DNA from: Sweltsa coloradensis
Lineage: Eukaryota; Arthropoda; Insecta; Plecoptera; Chloroperlidae
Direction: 5' to 3'
NCBI GenBank assembly: GCA_024449915.1
Contig: JAMZAV010001454.1
Location: 124,001-188,000 of the forward strand
Length of the DNA: 64,000 bases
The notes below the pieces were generated by a model, which had not been told where the DNA came from, ran no database searches, and was given only the letters and a program-made list of their open reading frames with translations. Below are positions 44,581-57,353 of this stretch, piece after piece; positions within the stretch are counted from its first letter, which is position 1, and each line of letters starts with the position of its first letter. Made by a program: the position numbers and the translations under genes.

Positions 44581-47500
44581 GGTACTATTGAATGTGTCAC
44601 TTTTGTGATATAACACAGTTAATTCAAAATATATTCAGTATACACACCTTATGGATTTCTTATTAAGAAACAAATATTATTGAAATTGTGCACGGGGATG
44701 ATTTATATTTAAAAAATCTGTGTTTCAAGTACTGTTAAAACAAAATGTACTTGTGCGTTTTAGTGCGTAATGATGATTTTTTTATAGTGACACTGAGTTT
44801 TCAGTGTTACACTGTGTTGGTGAAGTTTCAATCAGTACGCAGTAACAGACGCTGGGTTTGAAATAAATACAAGTACTTTTTAACTTTGTACCTTTCAGAA
44901 CTTAAAAAATAAATTGGGGCGTGCCAGGGTCGATAATTTACATTTCCCTTCGTGCATACTGCATTATTACTTCTTACCCATGCAATTCAATCCCTTTCCG
45001 TCTAGGGTGTTTAACTTCTGAACTTAACATCAATCTATGGTACTTGACATCAATCCATCATTGTGGTACTTAACTTCAAGAAGAAAGATTAATTTAGTTG
45101 GTGTTCACGGGGCCAACATTATATGTTATGTACGTATTGGGTATATTTTTTTTAACACCGTCTAAAATTACACAATTATTGTAAATTTAATAAATAATTG
45201 ATAAATCACTATGGTAATATTAATTTAATTTATGTGATTTGTGACTAGAGCCGCCATAGCAACTAGACACAAAATAGATTCTATAATGCTCAATGAAATT
45301 AGTTTCTGACTTCTGTTACTGATTATGTAATTGCTACAGTTTTACCAGTATTTACTTATCTTTATTCCAAGCTACTTATTCACGAAGTATAAACAGATCA
45401 TTTAAACCTATTATAAAGGAAGCACCGTATTATGCTCATCTCTCATTTCACATCTTTATTTAAAAACATAGCTTTATCGGCAAAATGATAGAAAGCTCGG
45501 AAGTATATGTAAGGTGAATGCGTGGTGACACCACCCAGAACTCCAGAAGGATCTCGACTCTTTACGCCATGAGCAACAGTGGTTTGCAGGCTACCAGTAC
45601 AAAATAAAAACAAGCACATGGTCGCCACTTTTCGCCATTGATTCGTGGAGAAATTAGTTGAAAATAATATACCACTGACAATTTATCCCTTACATGTGTA
45701 CAGTCAAGTACCCCTAGTTACTTCAAAGTCTCCAAGGCTTCACATTGCTTCTATACCCTAATGTATGGAAAATGTTTACGATCTCGAAAACACATTCCAA
45801 AAGCTTTCTCTTCCTTAAAGTCGTTTACCAGAAACCATCCCTTTCCCACGATTTCGAAATGTATTTAAATGCGAAACCAAAAATACAGCCCATTCGATTC
45901 CAAACCAACCCCAAACCCTGTTTACTTATTGTCTTGAGAAACCTCGCCATAAAGCCGATTCACCCCGGTTTCGCCTGATAGTGGCGTTGCCGGAAGCGTG
46001 GGTCGTCTATCCCCTGGGGTCGTCGAACTGTCATCTAAACACCATGCACAATACACCACGAGGTAACTGACCCATGGCTTTCAATACTGAATGCACATTC
46101 GGGTCATTTACGGAACCGGATAAAATGTTGAGACTAAAGACTTTGGTCACAGTTGTCCCTATGTTGTTGAAATACCAGCAGCTCGCGAGATTTATGGGTG
46201 TATTGAGATGGTCAGCGTAGCCTACGTGCCGAGTATTGCCCGTTGTTTGCATGGTGGTTCTGGAAAGAAATACAGGTCTGTGCACAAAAGATACCCCAAT
46301 AGAAAGTTTCACATTTGAGGTGTTCGCGCAGAAGTAAAAACACGGGGAACAGGTGAACAATACTATGCATAGGTTTTTGGACTTTGTAACTATTGTTTGT
46401 TTGATTTACTTAATTTGCAACGGTTCATAAATCAAGTCAGCTTTACACATTTTAGCTGATTGAAATTCTTGCTCAGTATTTTACATGTATGTTTGCGACG
46501 TAAAATAAATATGCGGAACCTTAGTTTTGTGTAACACACATGCTTTACCGTCAATTCATTTAATTCTAATGTTATATTTAATTTGGCCATTTGATTTGAC
46601 TGCATTTCCGGGGTCTCAAATAGATAAATATTATTTTTAATTAAAACAATGATTTACGTGTTGGATCCGAGCTATACACGCATACAAATATGTTTTTTCA
46701 CCAGATAAATCGGATCTAGAATATAACTGCACATATGTACACTGAACAGTTTTTCCATTGTTTACCACATGGACTAAATATTTTGTACTTCTATTCAGAA
46801 TGGCCACAATTAAGTGAATTGGGCTATTAAACTGTTTTCACATCTCAAGCTTGATTCACGAGGTGCTGGCTGGATTAATTTCACCCCCAGTATACCAGTA
46901 CGAGTACCCTAGCAGTCCAGATTCCAAGTCTTGTGTTTTCGATTTTTAAGTTCATGACCAGTATAGTTAAAAGAGAAGGGATATAGCCTTTGATCATTCC
47001 TTGGAGCACAGTTTCATACCAGGATGGACCAGGAAACCTAAAACAAATTAACTTTTTCGTCGTGACATTCCTAATAAACATTAGCCTGTAATTAAGTTTC
47101 GGCGCCAATTCTACTTAGACCATCATCAAAATACTTTTGGAAGCAGAAGCCATTTTCCCATGTCAAGAACGATTTAACCTTGCTACGTCGAATCTCGCGA
47201 CCCCCGATGCATGGGATACGAGCACAGTCGGTGTCAGAAGGGTTAACGAGTATCTAGCACCAGGACGACGAACATCTCGAGTAATTTACACCTGATTTCC
47301 ACCGGCTACTAATCACCTTCCACACTCTTGACTGACACTGACATGCTACACATTAAATATGCATTGGACCATTTGCCACGTTACACGGCAGCAAACCGAA
47401 AACCTGACAGGTAAATGAGAACGTCGAAAAATATGATTGATATTTTATGTTGTTTTTCAAACTTTTTTCAAAATAATAATGTTTAACCCCTTAAGATCAG

Positions 47501-47988
47501 AAAAGGTAAAAATATCGAGTAACCTAGTTGAGGATGGTAATTAATCCTAGATGAAAACCATTACGTACGTATGGAGTGTATGCCCGTCAAACGTGCGTCT
47601 TCAGTTGTTGTGAGGGTTCATTGTTGGAATTTGGGATTATTTGGGTACGTACCACTTCAGACTCTACAAGGCAACGAAAAATATTCTTAAATATATAAAT
47701 ACATTTGTATTTAGAGTCTATACCCACTCAATCACAGAACTGATTTTCAGTGGGGGACATTAAATTTAAAGCCAACCTTTGTATCATTACAAAATATCCC
47801 ATTATACATAAATAAAAACACGTTCGTATAGGAAACCTGCCCCTCCTCCTAGGCCCGTGTATGTGTATAGATAGAATGTGCGGCTAGTTGAAGATAATGT
47901 CTAGAAGATATTACAGGACTCAAGCTCGGCATTTGTCATTTGATATTCAGTCGGGATTGCCGGTGGCGGGTATCGTTCATGCAGCTAC
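44581..47988. other. Intergenic DNA, no gene confirmed
   Basis: GC-richer patches on 45520-46360 and 46860-47400. Minus-strand frames at 46360-46031 (109 codons) and 47108-46881 (75 codons, with a hydrophobic stretch YIPSLLTILVMNL) are of normal amino-acid complexity but match no family I recognise, and have no clear exon boundaries. Confidence 0.4.
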
Positions 47989-48637
47989 CCCTATAGCAGT
48001 GGTTCTCAACCTTTTTCAGCCTAGTACCCCTAAACGGCATCGTGAATTATCACGTACCCCTCCCTTCATATTTTTCTTTTTATGATACATTCATTGATAA
48101 AAAATAAAGAACATGCGTACATACCGGTGCATATACAAATGAATGCGGTAGGAATATAGTTCCTCCAAAATTGTATGTGTTTTTTTGTTTTTGCAACCAA
48201 CCAAACGGGAAATCTCGTATAAGCCTCGAGTGATTTTTCAGAGGTGTGTGTGTACTTCTGCAAGATAACCGTACCCCTTTTCATGCCTTCACATTTTCTT
48301 TAAAAAAAAATCGATTGATTATCTAATATTTCGGCATTTTTGTTTGCAAAAGGTCTCATTGCATTGGTTGGACAATTTTTCCAGTTGAATGTATTCAAAA
48401 AGACTAAATCCAAAGCATTTGACCCTCTTTGCCAAAGTGGTGTTGTAGAACAGTGCATTTAGAAAACATTCACTTATAGGATATAAACTTATTTTTTTAA
48501 ATAATGTATTTTCAACTCTGAAGCAACTTACTTCATTAAAAAAAATGTAGTATTAATATTTTTTCCAAGTACCCCTTTAGAATGTCTCGCGTACTCAGGG
48601 TACGCGAACCAATGGGTTCAGAATCACTGCCCTAGGA
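47989..48637. mobile_element. hAT element 3, non-autonomous (CAGTGGTTCTCAACC type)
   Basis: The element is 47997-48629 (633 bp). The left end is CAGTGGTTCTCAACCTTTTT and the right end, reversed, is CAGTGATTCTGAACC, with two mismatches over 15 bases. Both ends continue into GTACCCCT-type subterminal sequence. A hairpin TCGCGTAC/GTACGCGA lies at 48587-48607. The flanks CCCTATAG and CCCTAGGA share only the first five bases, so the target duplication has decayed. CAG...TTCTCAACC ends are typical of widespread hAT elements. Confidence 0.82.
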
Positions 48638-49005
48638 GTATCGCGTATAGCGCAAGGAACATCCGTCGATGGTCATGAAAATGTCACAAATACAACCATC
48701 CAAGAAAAAATATTGTTCACAACAAATATGCTGCGGGATAGCTAATAACTTAAGAATCGATTTTGGTTTCGATTTAAAAATATATGTATGATGAATGGAG
48801 AATATGTGAACGATTTTTAGGGCGCGAAAGCTGCCCTTATTCTCATGTATACTTGATACGGTTATTCTTACATTGATAGTTGATTCTCACACACCTGGTC
48901 GAACATTAAGGATCCATTAAACAGTTGAACTTATTGGAATCCATAACAATAACACATTGAAATCAAATTCTAATGAGTAACATTACAGTGTGAATTCGAG
49001 TCCGA
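48638..49005. other. Intergenic DNA, no gene recognised
   Basis: AT-rich, nothing supported. Confidence 0.4.
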
Positions 49006-49245
49006 ATCTCCTCTTAACGCATCTCTTTCTGTCTGTCCGCGTGTGCGTGTGACGCGTCTCACGATATAACCCGAACATGAACTCCGATTGACATGTGGAA
49101 TTTCGTAGACATTTCCCTTCAACAAGGATACAGAATGTTTTTGATGTCGTTGTCGGGGGCGGAGTTAGCCTTCCAGTAAAGCAGAAATGCTCTGTACACG
49201 TCACCTCCACCAAGGGTAGCTGAACGTTAACATCTAACAATGGTA
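49006..49245 (+). repeat. CCGGCACCTCCACCAA-family repeat, copy 7
   Basis: CATCTCTTTCTGTCTGTCCG, GCGTCTCACGATATAACCCG, AACATGAACTCCGATTGAC, GGGGCGGAGTTAGCC and the changed core ACGTCACCTCCACCAAGG (about 49198-49215) occur in the family order. Confidence 0.65.
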
Positions 49246-50446
49246 TATACATGTGGTGCTTGCGGGTGCGCATTTAACATTTTGACTAAACATTTCTTAT
49301 ATTGAATAACAAACTACAGTTTAAATTCTATCGTAAACTGGAAGCTGAAGTTCGAAAGATAAGTAATTAATAAATTAATAAGAACTTATTTTGTTTTGAA
49401 AGACTTATTGGTGCAAAAGTAGATCATCTCAAAGTTCAGGTATAAACTAATTTGCTGTCAAGGGAAAAGAAGTTTAAAAAGGGAAATAGATTATTTTGAC
49501 GCTCTTGCATTTCCTATCTTTACAAATAGGTAATTGTTAGTATTTTTAAGTGGATGTTTTATACGGTACTTTTTTTAAATTTGCAAAAATGTTGACAATA
49601 AAGATAAAAAATGTATATACATTATTTGTGTCTTTGTAACTTCGCAAATTGTATTAAATAACTTTACTTTCCGTTTAATATACAAAACGAGCTTCTAATA
49701 TTTACAATATGAATAGTACAGGACAAACGCATCTTTATTTTATCTCCGCCCCTCTTAACTACATCAATCTTTTGAGTTTTGACGTACGAGAATCGCACAA
49801 AGTTTATAATTTATTTGATGCGTTTCTACATATTAAAAAGTTAAGGCATCCAGTGAGCGGATGATGTGGATCGAATTAATGATGATATTTTTACAAAATG
49901 ATTTTGAACACATTTGCGTGGGTATGGATGCCTGCGGGTCGACTTCTAGAGTTCACTTCACCACAGCATGCATTCGTTGCGTCTTATAACTTACTTACAT
50001 TATACTTAGAACACAGCCGTAGTCGTTACCAGCTAGCAGGCATCACAAGTTCATGCATGCAATGAGATAACACAATAATTAGTTGGCTTCCAATTTTTTT
50101 GTCAGACGATACAAAGCTCGAAGATCTCGTATGTGTACCGTTTGCAAACAAAAATCGTACACCAACTGTTATTTCAGAAATCTATTTATCCTTATAGCTG
50201 AAGCTGAAGCTAAGGTGTTTAGAAACTATATCCAGAAAACCGATTCTCAAAATTTAATTTTGCACTAAATGTGCTGCCCATACTACTGTCAAAAAGCGAC
50301 ACATAATGACCAAAATTGAGGTTATGTCCCGCCCCCAAAAATTAACATTTTTTCCTGTTGTTTGTATGACCCTCTTTCATTCAAAAAACTTTTCAGCCAT
50401 GTTTCTTCGACTTTCAAATTATCGGCCAGAGGTGGATACAATAGCC
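49246..50446. other. Intergenic DNA, no gene recognised
   Basis: AT-rich. 50290-50446 may belong to another damaged unit of the adjacent TTAA-bounded repeat, but could not be aligned with confidence. Confidence 0.4.
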
Positions 50447-51094
50447 TTAAAGGGGCTAAAAACCCCAAAAAATATTTTTTACCACGTGATCTATAGCACA
50501 ATACTACACTAAAATGACCGTTTTCAAAATCATATCTTGTAACTGTGATTTAACACGAATTTTTGATTTTTTTAAATCCAGAAATTTGCGAAAATTGGTG
50601 TTTTGGGAAATTTCTTAAATCGGCTTCAACCTGCTTCTTTCTTGGTCCACATAGATACTAGAGCATAGTGCCAATCTAAAATGCCCATTTATTACATCGT
50701 GTTTTGAAACTGTGCCCAAATATACCCTCAAACACGCAAAAATATGCATTCCAAAATCACACCCCATCTTGGTAATCAGCATATTTTGACCGAACTACTT
50801 GCCCAAATTACAAAACAAAATATAGAGAATTTACAGAAAAGGCTGTAGAGTACGTCAATAATGGCCAATATTTTTTGGATCAAAATCCTCCAAGGTCACG
50901 GGGCATAAAGATCGTCCCCATGTTATTTCTTATGGGAGATTTTTGCCGATGGGACCTAGCTCAAAAATGTCATGTTTAACAATTTTTTGGGAGGTCATGG
51001 TGGCCCCAATAATTTTTCTGTTAATTGCTAATTCATTACTTGTTAGCCTGAATGTAATATATTTTTTGAGTCTAGCGGTTAAATACCCCTTTAA
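50447..51094 (+). mobile_element. TTAA-bounded repeat, tandem unit 1
   Basis: The unit is 50451-51090, with TTAA on both sides (50447-50450 and 51091-51094). Ends are AGGGGCTAAAAACCCC and AAATACCCCT, giving short inverted TTAAAGGGG termini. Internal landmarks are CATTCCAAAATCACACCCC, AAGGTCACGGGGCATAAAG and TATGGGAGATTTTTGCCGAT. No coding capacity. Confidence 0.8.
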
Positions 51095-51732
51095 GGCTCT
51101 ATTACCCCAAATTATTTTTACCACATAATCTACAGCATGACACAACACAAAAATGACGGTTTAAAATTTTTTATCTTGTAATTGTGATTTTACACGATTT
51201 TTTTTAAGTTTTCTGATCCTGAAATTTACAACATTGGTGTTTTTTGTGAATTTCTTAAATCGGCTTTAAACTGATCATTTTTTGTTCCGCATAGATATTA
51301 GAGCATTGTACCAATCTAAAATAGCCCTTTATAACATGTTGTCTTGAAACTATACACAAATATACACTAAAACACTCACAAATATGCATTCCAAAATCAC
51401 ACCCTTTCGTGGTAATCAGCTTATTTTCACCAAACCACTTGCCCAAATTACAAACAAAATATAGCGGATTTACAGAAAAGGCTGCCGAACGTCAATAATG
51501 AGCAATATTTTTTAGATAAAATCCTTCAAGGTCACGGGGCATAAATATTGCCCCCATGTTGTTTCTTATGGGAGATATTTGCCGATGGGACCTAGCTCGA
51601 AAATAACCAAGTTTGACAATTTTTTCCCGGGTCATGGTGGACCCAATAATTTTTCTGTTACTTTCTTAATTCATAACTAGTTAGTCTGAATGACATATAT
51701 TTTTTGATTTTAGCGGGTGAATACCCCTTTAA
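51091..51732 (+). mobile_element. TTAA-bounded repeat, tandem unit 2
   Basis: The unit is 51095-51728 and shares the TTAA at 51091-51094 with unit 1; the outer TTAA is 51729-51732. The same landmarks occur in the same order: CATTCCAAAATCACACCC, GGTCACGGGGCATAAATATT and TATGGGAGATATTTGCCGAT. The units differ at many positions, so the duplication is old or the units inserted separately. Confidence 0.8.
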
Positions 51733-54700
51733 GCATTTTCAGAATAATCTCAAGATAACGAGAGGCATTTTGATTTGAAATGAACGACTTGTGTTTTCTG
51801 AGTGTGTCTCTCTCGGAAGCCAACGAGAATATTTCATGACGACATCACTTAAAATATTCAACAGCTTTTAATCAAATATAGTCATTCATACTTTTAGTTT
51901 TGCGTTACTGATATCTTTGTTTGATTGCCATGACGTACATTATTTTTCATTCTACTAAACGTTTTTAAAAAATGGCAAAATAGGTAAAAAATGTATTTTG
52001 AACTTAAAATACTTCCGTTCATTGTTTAAAGTGTTTACTCTAGTCAATCTGTTGACCCTGGAAATAAAGCGTTAATGAAATATGCCCTTTAGCTCTTTCA
52101 GCAACAGGAGTGTTAATTTATCAAAACAAGCCACACAACTAATTATTCATCTCCATTGCGATGCGTCATATAAGTGACTAAATACAATATTACCCGAAAT
52201 CATTAACCTTCCTAATGACTTATCTTTACCATATAAGTAACATAATAAAATAACGATTAACAAGAAGGTTAATTTTTAACATTCCTGAATTTGAAACTGT
52301 CTTCTGTATTGTTCCTGCCTACAAATACCAGCACACATTAAAACGTGCCTGTTAATGAAGCTATTAGTGAAGATGTAACTCAGAGGTATAGTATTCGGAG
52401 GGTCATCAGCGGTAACATTGTTATAAATGGGGCCAAGGCTTCACATCTAGTCTGCATCCTATTGTATATTGTTTTTTAATGAGTTCCATATGCAAAATTT
52501 GGTCTTGAGATTAATAAGGAATTTGAAGATAATCATCGTCAAAACGATCGAACTTTGTCTAATACTTTTTAAAACCATGTATTATGTAACGTATTACTTA
52601 AAGAATTCCACTGAAAAAATGTGAAAATGATGTCTATCTAAACTTAGAATGGAATGCTGAAATTAGTTAATGTAGGTGTGAAGTCAAACAGAGTTAATTA
52701 TATTTGTAGGCGGAGTTAAATAACTTACAACTAAATTACACTGCGAGCTCCGACCGCATGACTCGACATATGAGACTAGTTTAGTCTGGGTCAGAGGTTA
52801 ATACGCAAGCTTAGGTAACAGGTCAATCACCGGCAGCACAACGTGATGAATGTTATTAATAATTTCTTACAAATTATTCTCAATTACTTCTGATGTACAT
52901 CAATAATTAGTTAAATGTAATGCAAATTTCTATGCTTCATATTTATTTTGAAAAGAAAAAGTTTTTATTCGGATGAATCGGATGGATTGATTCATGGATG
53001 TTTTTTTTCCGAAATCCGCTCTCATCATAGTATAGCATAATTTGAATTGATATTTGATACATATTATCTGCGCATAAGTTACTTATATGCGTTAAAAGAC
53101 CCATGATAGCAACAACTTACAACTAATCACAACTCATAATCCCAGCTTTCGTCTTTTAACAAGTCTCTACAACAACCTTAAATAATAATTGAAGCAATAT
53201 TTTAGGTGTCTGTTATCGAACCGGCGCCCTCCAGAAATAGATTCCTGAAAACTGACAAGGATATACTTGTCCTATTAACTAGTGGTTTGGGAATATAGTT
53301 GGGTGGTAGTACCCATTCTTGAGAGTATCAATCTCTCCATTTGCCATGTATGAATTATTTATTTATTTTTTATTATGAAGTTTAATTTGCAACAGTAATT
53401 TAACATAGCGAAAGCGTAAATTTAACAAAAGCAAATGTTTGGAAAAACATTGCCGAGCGGTCGGAATTTATCATAAAACCTTCAGCGAGTATATTACATC
53501 AATCTGAATCTCAAGTCATCAATTCTGTAAGTAGATTTTTATTTTTAAATAAAATTAAGACTTATTTTCTTTAGTAATACTGGTTTGTTAACACTGAATA
53601 CATATATTTTTATTTGTCTCTTAGGTCCTCCACCTATGCAACTATTCCGCCCTCTCCTTTCCCAAGAAGTGCTTATGAACCTGTATGATAAGTGCACTCA
53701 TTATAATGCTCAGTGATGTGCATACATAGTACACTCGCCCACGCGAGTTGCATTCACACGTAGCACAAACCTGTTTGTGACTGATTACACTCAGTTCATG
53801 CAGTTTGGAGTGAGATTGAATGTGTTTGGGTGTTTTTGTTCAGACGTGAATGTTGTTTGTCTCACCTTTGTGTCATGTGTGATCAATCTTTTACTTGTTT
53901 TGAAATTAAAAACTTCTTTTGTTTGACAATAACACAATGCAAGATATTTCTAAATTTTATTTGTATTGATGTCATTTACAATTCCGTGGCCATGTAGGCC
54001 AATAGGTATATATTTTAGTAAATTATAGACAATATCTCATAAGTTTTTGGTATTGTCGACTAATGTGCTGTAATGACTATTGAGTAACTTGAGTGCATGG
54101 TGTGTGTAATATTTCGATTATTTTTAAGAATCTCTCTCTTTTGCTAAACATGACAGTATATCTCAAATTCAAACTAAATTATTGCATTTTCTTCACTCTG
54201 CGCTTTACATTAATTCTGTGTTTTGTTGCTGAGAAGATTCCAAAGTCACCATTGACACTCATTGGTGAATTTAGGTCAATTAACAATTAAACTTAATTAA
54301 ATTAACAAATTAAAATAAGTCACTACAACTTCGTCTCAATTCCTGTGTCTTCTGTAATTTTTAATCAAACTTTACAAAATGTAGACATTTTTGTACATTG
54401 CTTATATAAAATTTTATTCTATTTTATTCCATGATTGACGAGATATCATGCGTTTATTTCAAATCGATGTTTCATCGCCTTCTATATATTTAAATTGATT
54501 TGATTAAAAAACATATTTTACTTTATAGCACGCTGAGATCTTAATTCTTAGCTGTCGCTACGGAGGTATCTAAAAAGTTGATATGAAAACAGAAAAGGTT
54601 CTTCATCCACTTATTGACTGACAGTTGTTTATCCTGACTCATGTTTCGTGGTTGGAACACAATAAACAGGTGGGGCCAATGAAGGAATTGATTAGGTAGA

Positions 54701-55223
54701 TTAATAAGAAAGTTTACTCATCGCTATAGGGTGACTCGTGTTACATTTGGGCGCTTGGGACACGAATACGGTTGCATTAGCTAAGATGTACAATATATCA
54801 CAGCTCCCGCGATGTTTGCACATTTTATCAGCAGATAGTTCACATATTTTCTAGATTCTCATCTTACAATATGAAACTGAATGTCCCCTTCTGACCAACC
54901 CAGTCTACAAATATTTTATTAGTTGTGGAAGTATGTTTTATGCATTATTTACCGAACAATTTATCGAAACATAAGCATAGGACTATTACGTATATAGCTC
55001 ATTTTTAACAATATTTTCCTATGAGTGCTGGATTTTCGTTTTGTTGCAAATAACTTAATGGCTCAAAATGGCCGAGCATGATATTGCCACTGAGTGCAAT
55101 TAAGTGATTAGGAATGGTGATTATTTTGTAAAAATGTATAAACTTAATTATTTGAGGGGTAGAAGGGGGGGAGTTCTTGTTCTTCAATAAACTTCTCCAT
55201 GGATCGGCAGTGCATTTAATATT
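51733..55223. other. Long intergenic stretch, no gene recognised
   Basis: AT-rich with no supported exon or RNA gene. A patch at 53214-53235 (TATCGAACCGGCGCCCTCC) resembles one at 3118-3136 and hints at an old shared repeat. Confidence 0.45.
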
Positions 55224-56312
55224 CTTCTCGACAAACTACATTCTACGGTATCCGTGGGGTAGCTCTTGATTGGATTTCCTCTTTTTTTGTCTGGCCGTAC
55301 CCAAGTAGTGGAACTCCAAACATCTAATAGTCAATCCGTCACCACAACCCGCTCTAAACCTCTGCCAATAGTCTGCGGGGTTCCCAGGGATCAATTTTGG
55401 GCACATTAGCCTATATCCTTTATGTCAACGACCAGTCCGCCTACTTAAAAGAGGGCACTCTCACCCAATATGCTGATGACTCCAGCCAACTGCTGACACT
55501 ACCCAAACCACAACCCATTCAGGACCTTCCCCCCTTAATAAACAATCAAGTTACGTTAATGTCATCATACTGCCTCGGCAAACAACTCACCTCTCACGCT
55601 CTAAAACTGTTTATCTATACTTTCACACCCCTTATAAGATCCCTACTGCCAGTCCCTTGTTCGTCTTGACTCTGATACTATCCCCCGCGCTCACACAGTC
55701 AAAGTCCTAGGCCTTGCACTAACTGATAATCTAGACTGGTCCATCCATGTAAACCACGTTGCCAGCAAAATATTATCTGGCTGCTACTCAATCAGAAAGC
55801 TCAAACAAATAGTTCACCCCCACATCCTATTGCTAGTTTACTTTGCACACATTCACTCTCACTTATCATATGGCCTGCTATTTTGGGGAGCTTCCCCCCA
55901 TGCGAACAGAATATTCATTCTCCAAAAGAGAGCGGTTTCGTATCATAGCTGGTGTCTCCAGAAGACACTCATGTAGAAACTTTTCAAGGAACTTGGTATT
56001 CTTACTCTAGCATGTACCCTTATCCAATCAGACGCATTATTCGTTAACACAAACCGTAACATCTTCCATCTAAATGCTTCTGTGCACTCCCATAACACTA
56101 GAGCCAACCTTCACATACCAGGCCCTCCACAATCTGCGCCTCTTTGCACAAGGCCCTGAATATCTATCTTCCACCCTCTACAATAAGCTCCCTGACCACA
56201 TCAAAACCTCTCCCACCCTGTCTTCCTTTAAACATAAGTTGAAATCATATCTTACAGCAAACAGCTTTTACTCCATCAATGAACTACCTCTCCATGTAAA
56301 TATTTGCAGTTA
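55224..56312 (+). pseudogene. LINE reverse transcriptase C-terminal half, broken
   Basis: With frameshifts the start reads LLDKLH..RGVALDWISS and the region of SGRTQVVELQ, then a GVPQGS-like stretch. 55397-55669 contains LAYILYVNDQ and QYADDSSQLL with the YADD catalytic motif. After further breaks, 56074-56313 contains LRLFAQGPEYLSSTLYNKLP and FKHKLKSYL, typical of the C-terminus of CR1/Jockey-type ORF2. It cannot yield an active protein. Confidence 0.87.
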
Positions 56313-56489
56313 ATTCATTTTTCATTATATTATTTACAAATTATCTAGAGTATAACCACAAACAAGCACTGTAATTTAAAATTTTCAAATGTTCCCTTAG
56401 CCGAAATGATGTAACAAACTTCTATAGGCCTATATAATATGTGCTTACACGCTTCCTTGGATTGTGCAGGTATATAAGACAACATTCTG

Positions 56490-57120
56490 CTGTAACATCC
56501 TCCAATTGCTGTTTTCTGTGCCATCAGCTATTCTCATCACAATACACATCAATTTTGCTTTATATCCAACTTTTCTTTATTCTATATGAATTCTTAATCT
56601 AGTAGGGCATTCTATTATTTTGCATCTACTTTACTTTAACATAAACACTAATCAATCAATCATCACACACATATATATAAATATATATATATATATATCA
56701 ATTATATATTATAGACACATTCTACTGTACATCATTGCTGTTTTCTGTGCCATTAGCAATTCTTATCACAATATCATATCAATTATTGCTTTATATCCAA
56801 TTTTTCTTTATTCTATATGAATTCTTAATCTAGTAGGGCATATTTTGCATCTACTCTACTTTACCATAAACACTAATCAATCAATCAATCATCATATATA
56901 TACTAGACACATTCTCCTGTACATCATTGCTGTTTTCTGTGCCATCAGAAATTTATTATCACAATATCACATCAAAAATTGCTTTATATCCAACTTTTCT
57001 TTATTATATATATGAGTTCTTAATCTATAGTAGCGCATGCTATTGTTTTGCATCTACTCTACTTTAACATAAACACTGTGTTTATCATTATTAATCAATT
57101 AATGAATCATCATATATATA
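56490..57120 (+). repeat. Tandem repeat of 190-230 bp, about three units, in the LINE 3' part
   Basis: GTTTTCTGTG occurs at 56511, 56740 and 56932. Each is followed by ATCACAATA, TTGCTTTATATCCAA, TTCTTAATCTA and TTTTGCATCTACT. An AT/TA microsatellite of varying length separates the units and explains the unequal spacing. Confidence 0.8.
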
Positions 57121-57353
57121 TATATCAATATTATCAATCATCATACATATCAATATCAATATCCATATCAATTATCATTTATGCTTTATATTCAACTATT
57201 CTTTCTTCTAACACTGTGTATATCATTATAATTACTATCACTTTTATTATTAATTATTAATTATAGACTATTCACTTTCTCTGCAAAGAGTTATACTTGT
57301 ACACTGTACTAGTCAAAGTGAATAAAAATATCTATCTATCTATCTATCTATAT

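Larger units (their letters stand above)
55224..57353 (+). mobile_element. 5'-truncated LINE with internal 3' repeats and (TATC)n tail
   Basis: The sequence starts inside the reverse transcriptase region. It ends after tandem 3' UTR repeats with GTGAATAAAAATATCTATC and a (TATC)n run at about 57330-57353. A microsatellite tail is usual for CR1/Jockey-like LINEs. No target duplication was found by eye. Confidence 0.8.

Noticed and set aside
56620..57260. Ile/Tyr/His-rich small proteins
   Set aside because: They are translations of AT microsatellite and LINE 3' tandem repeats.
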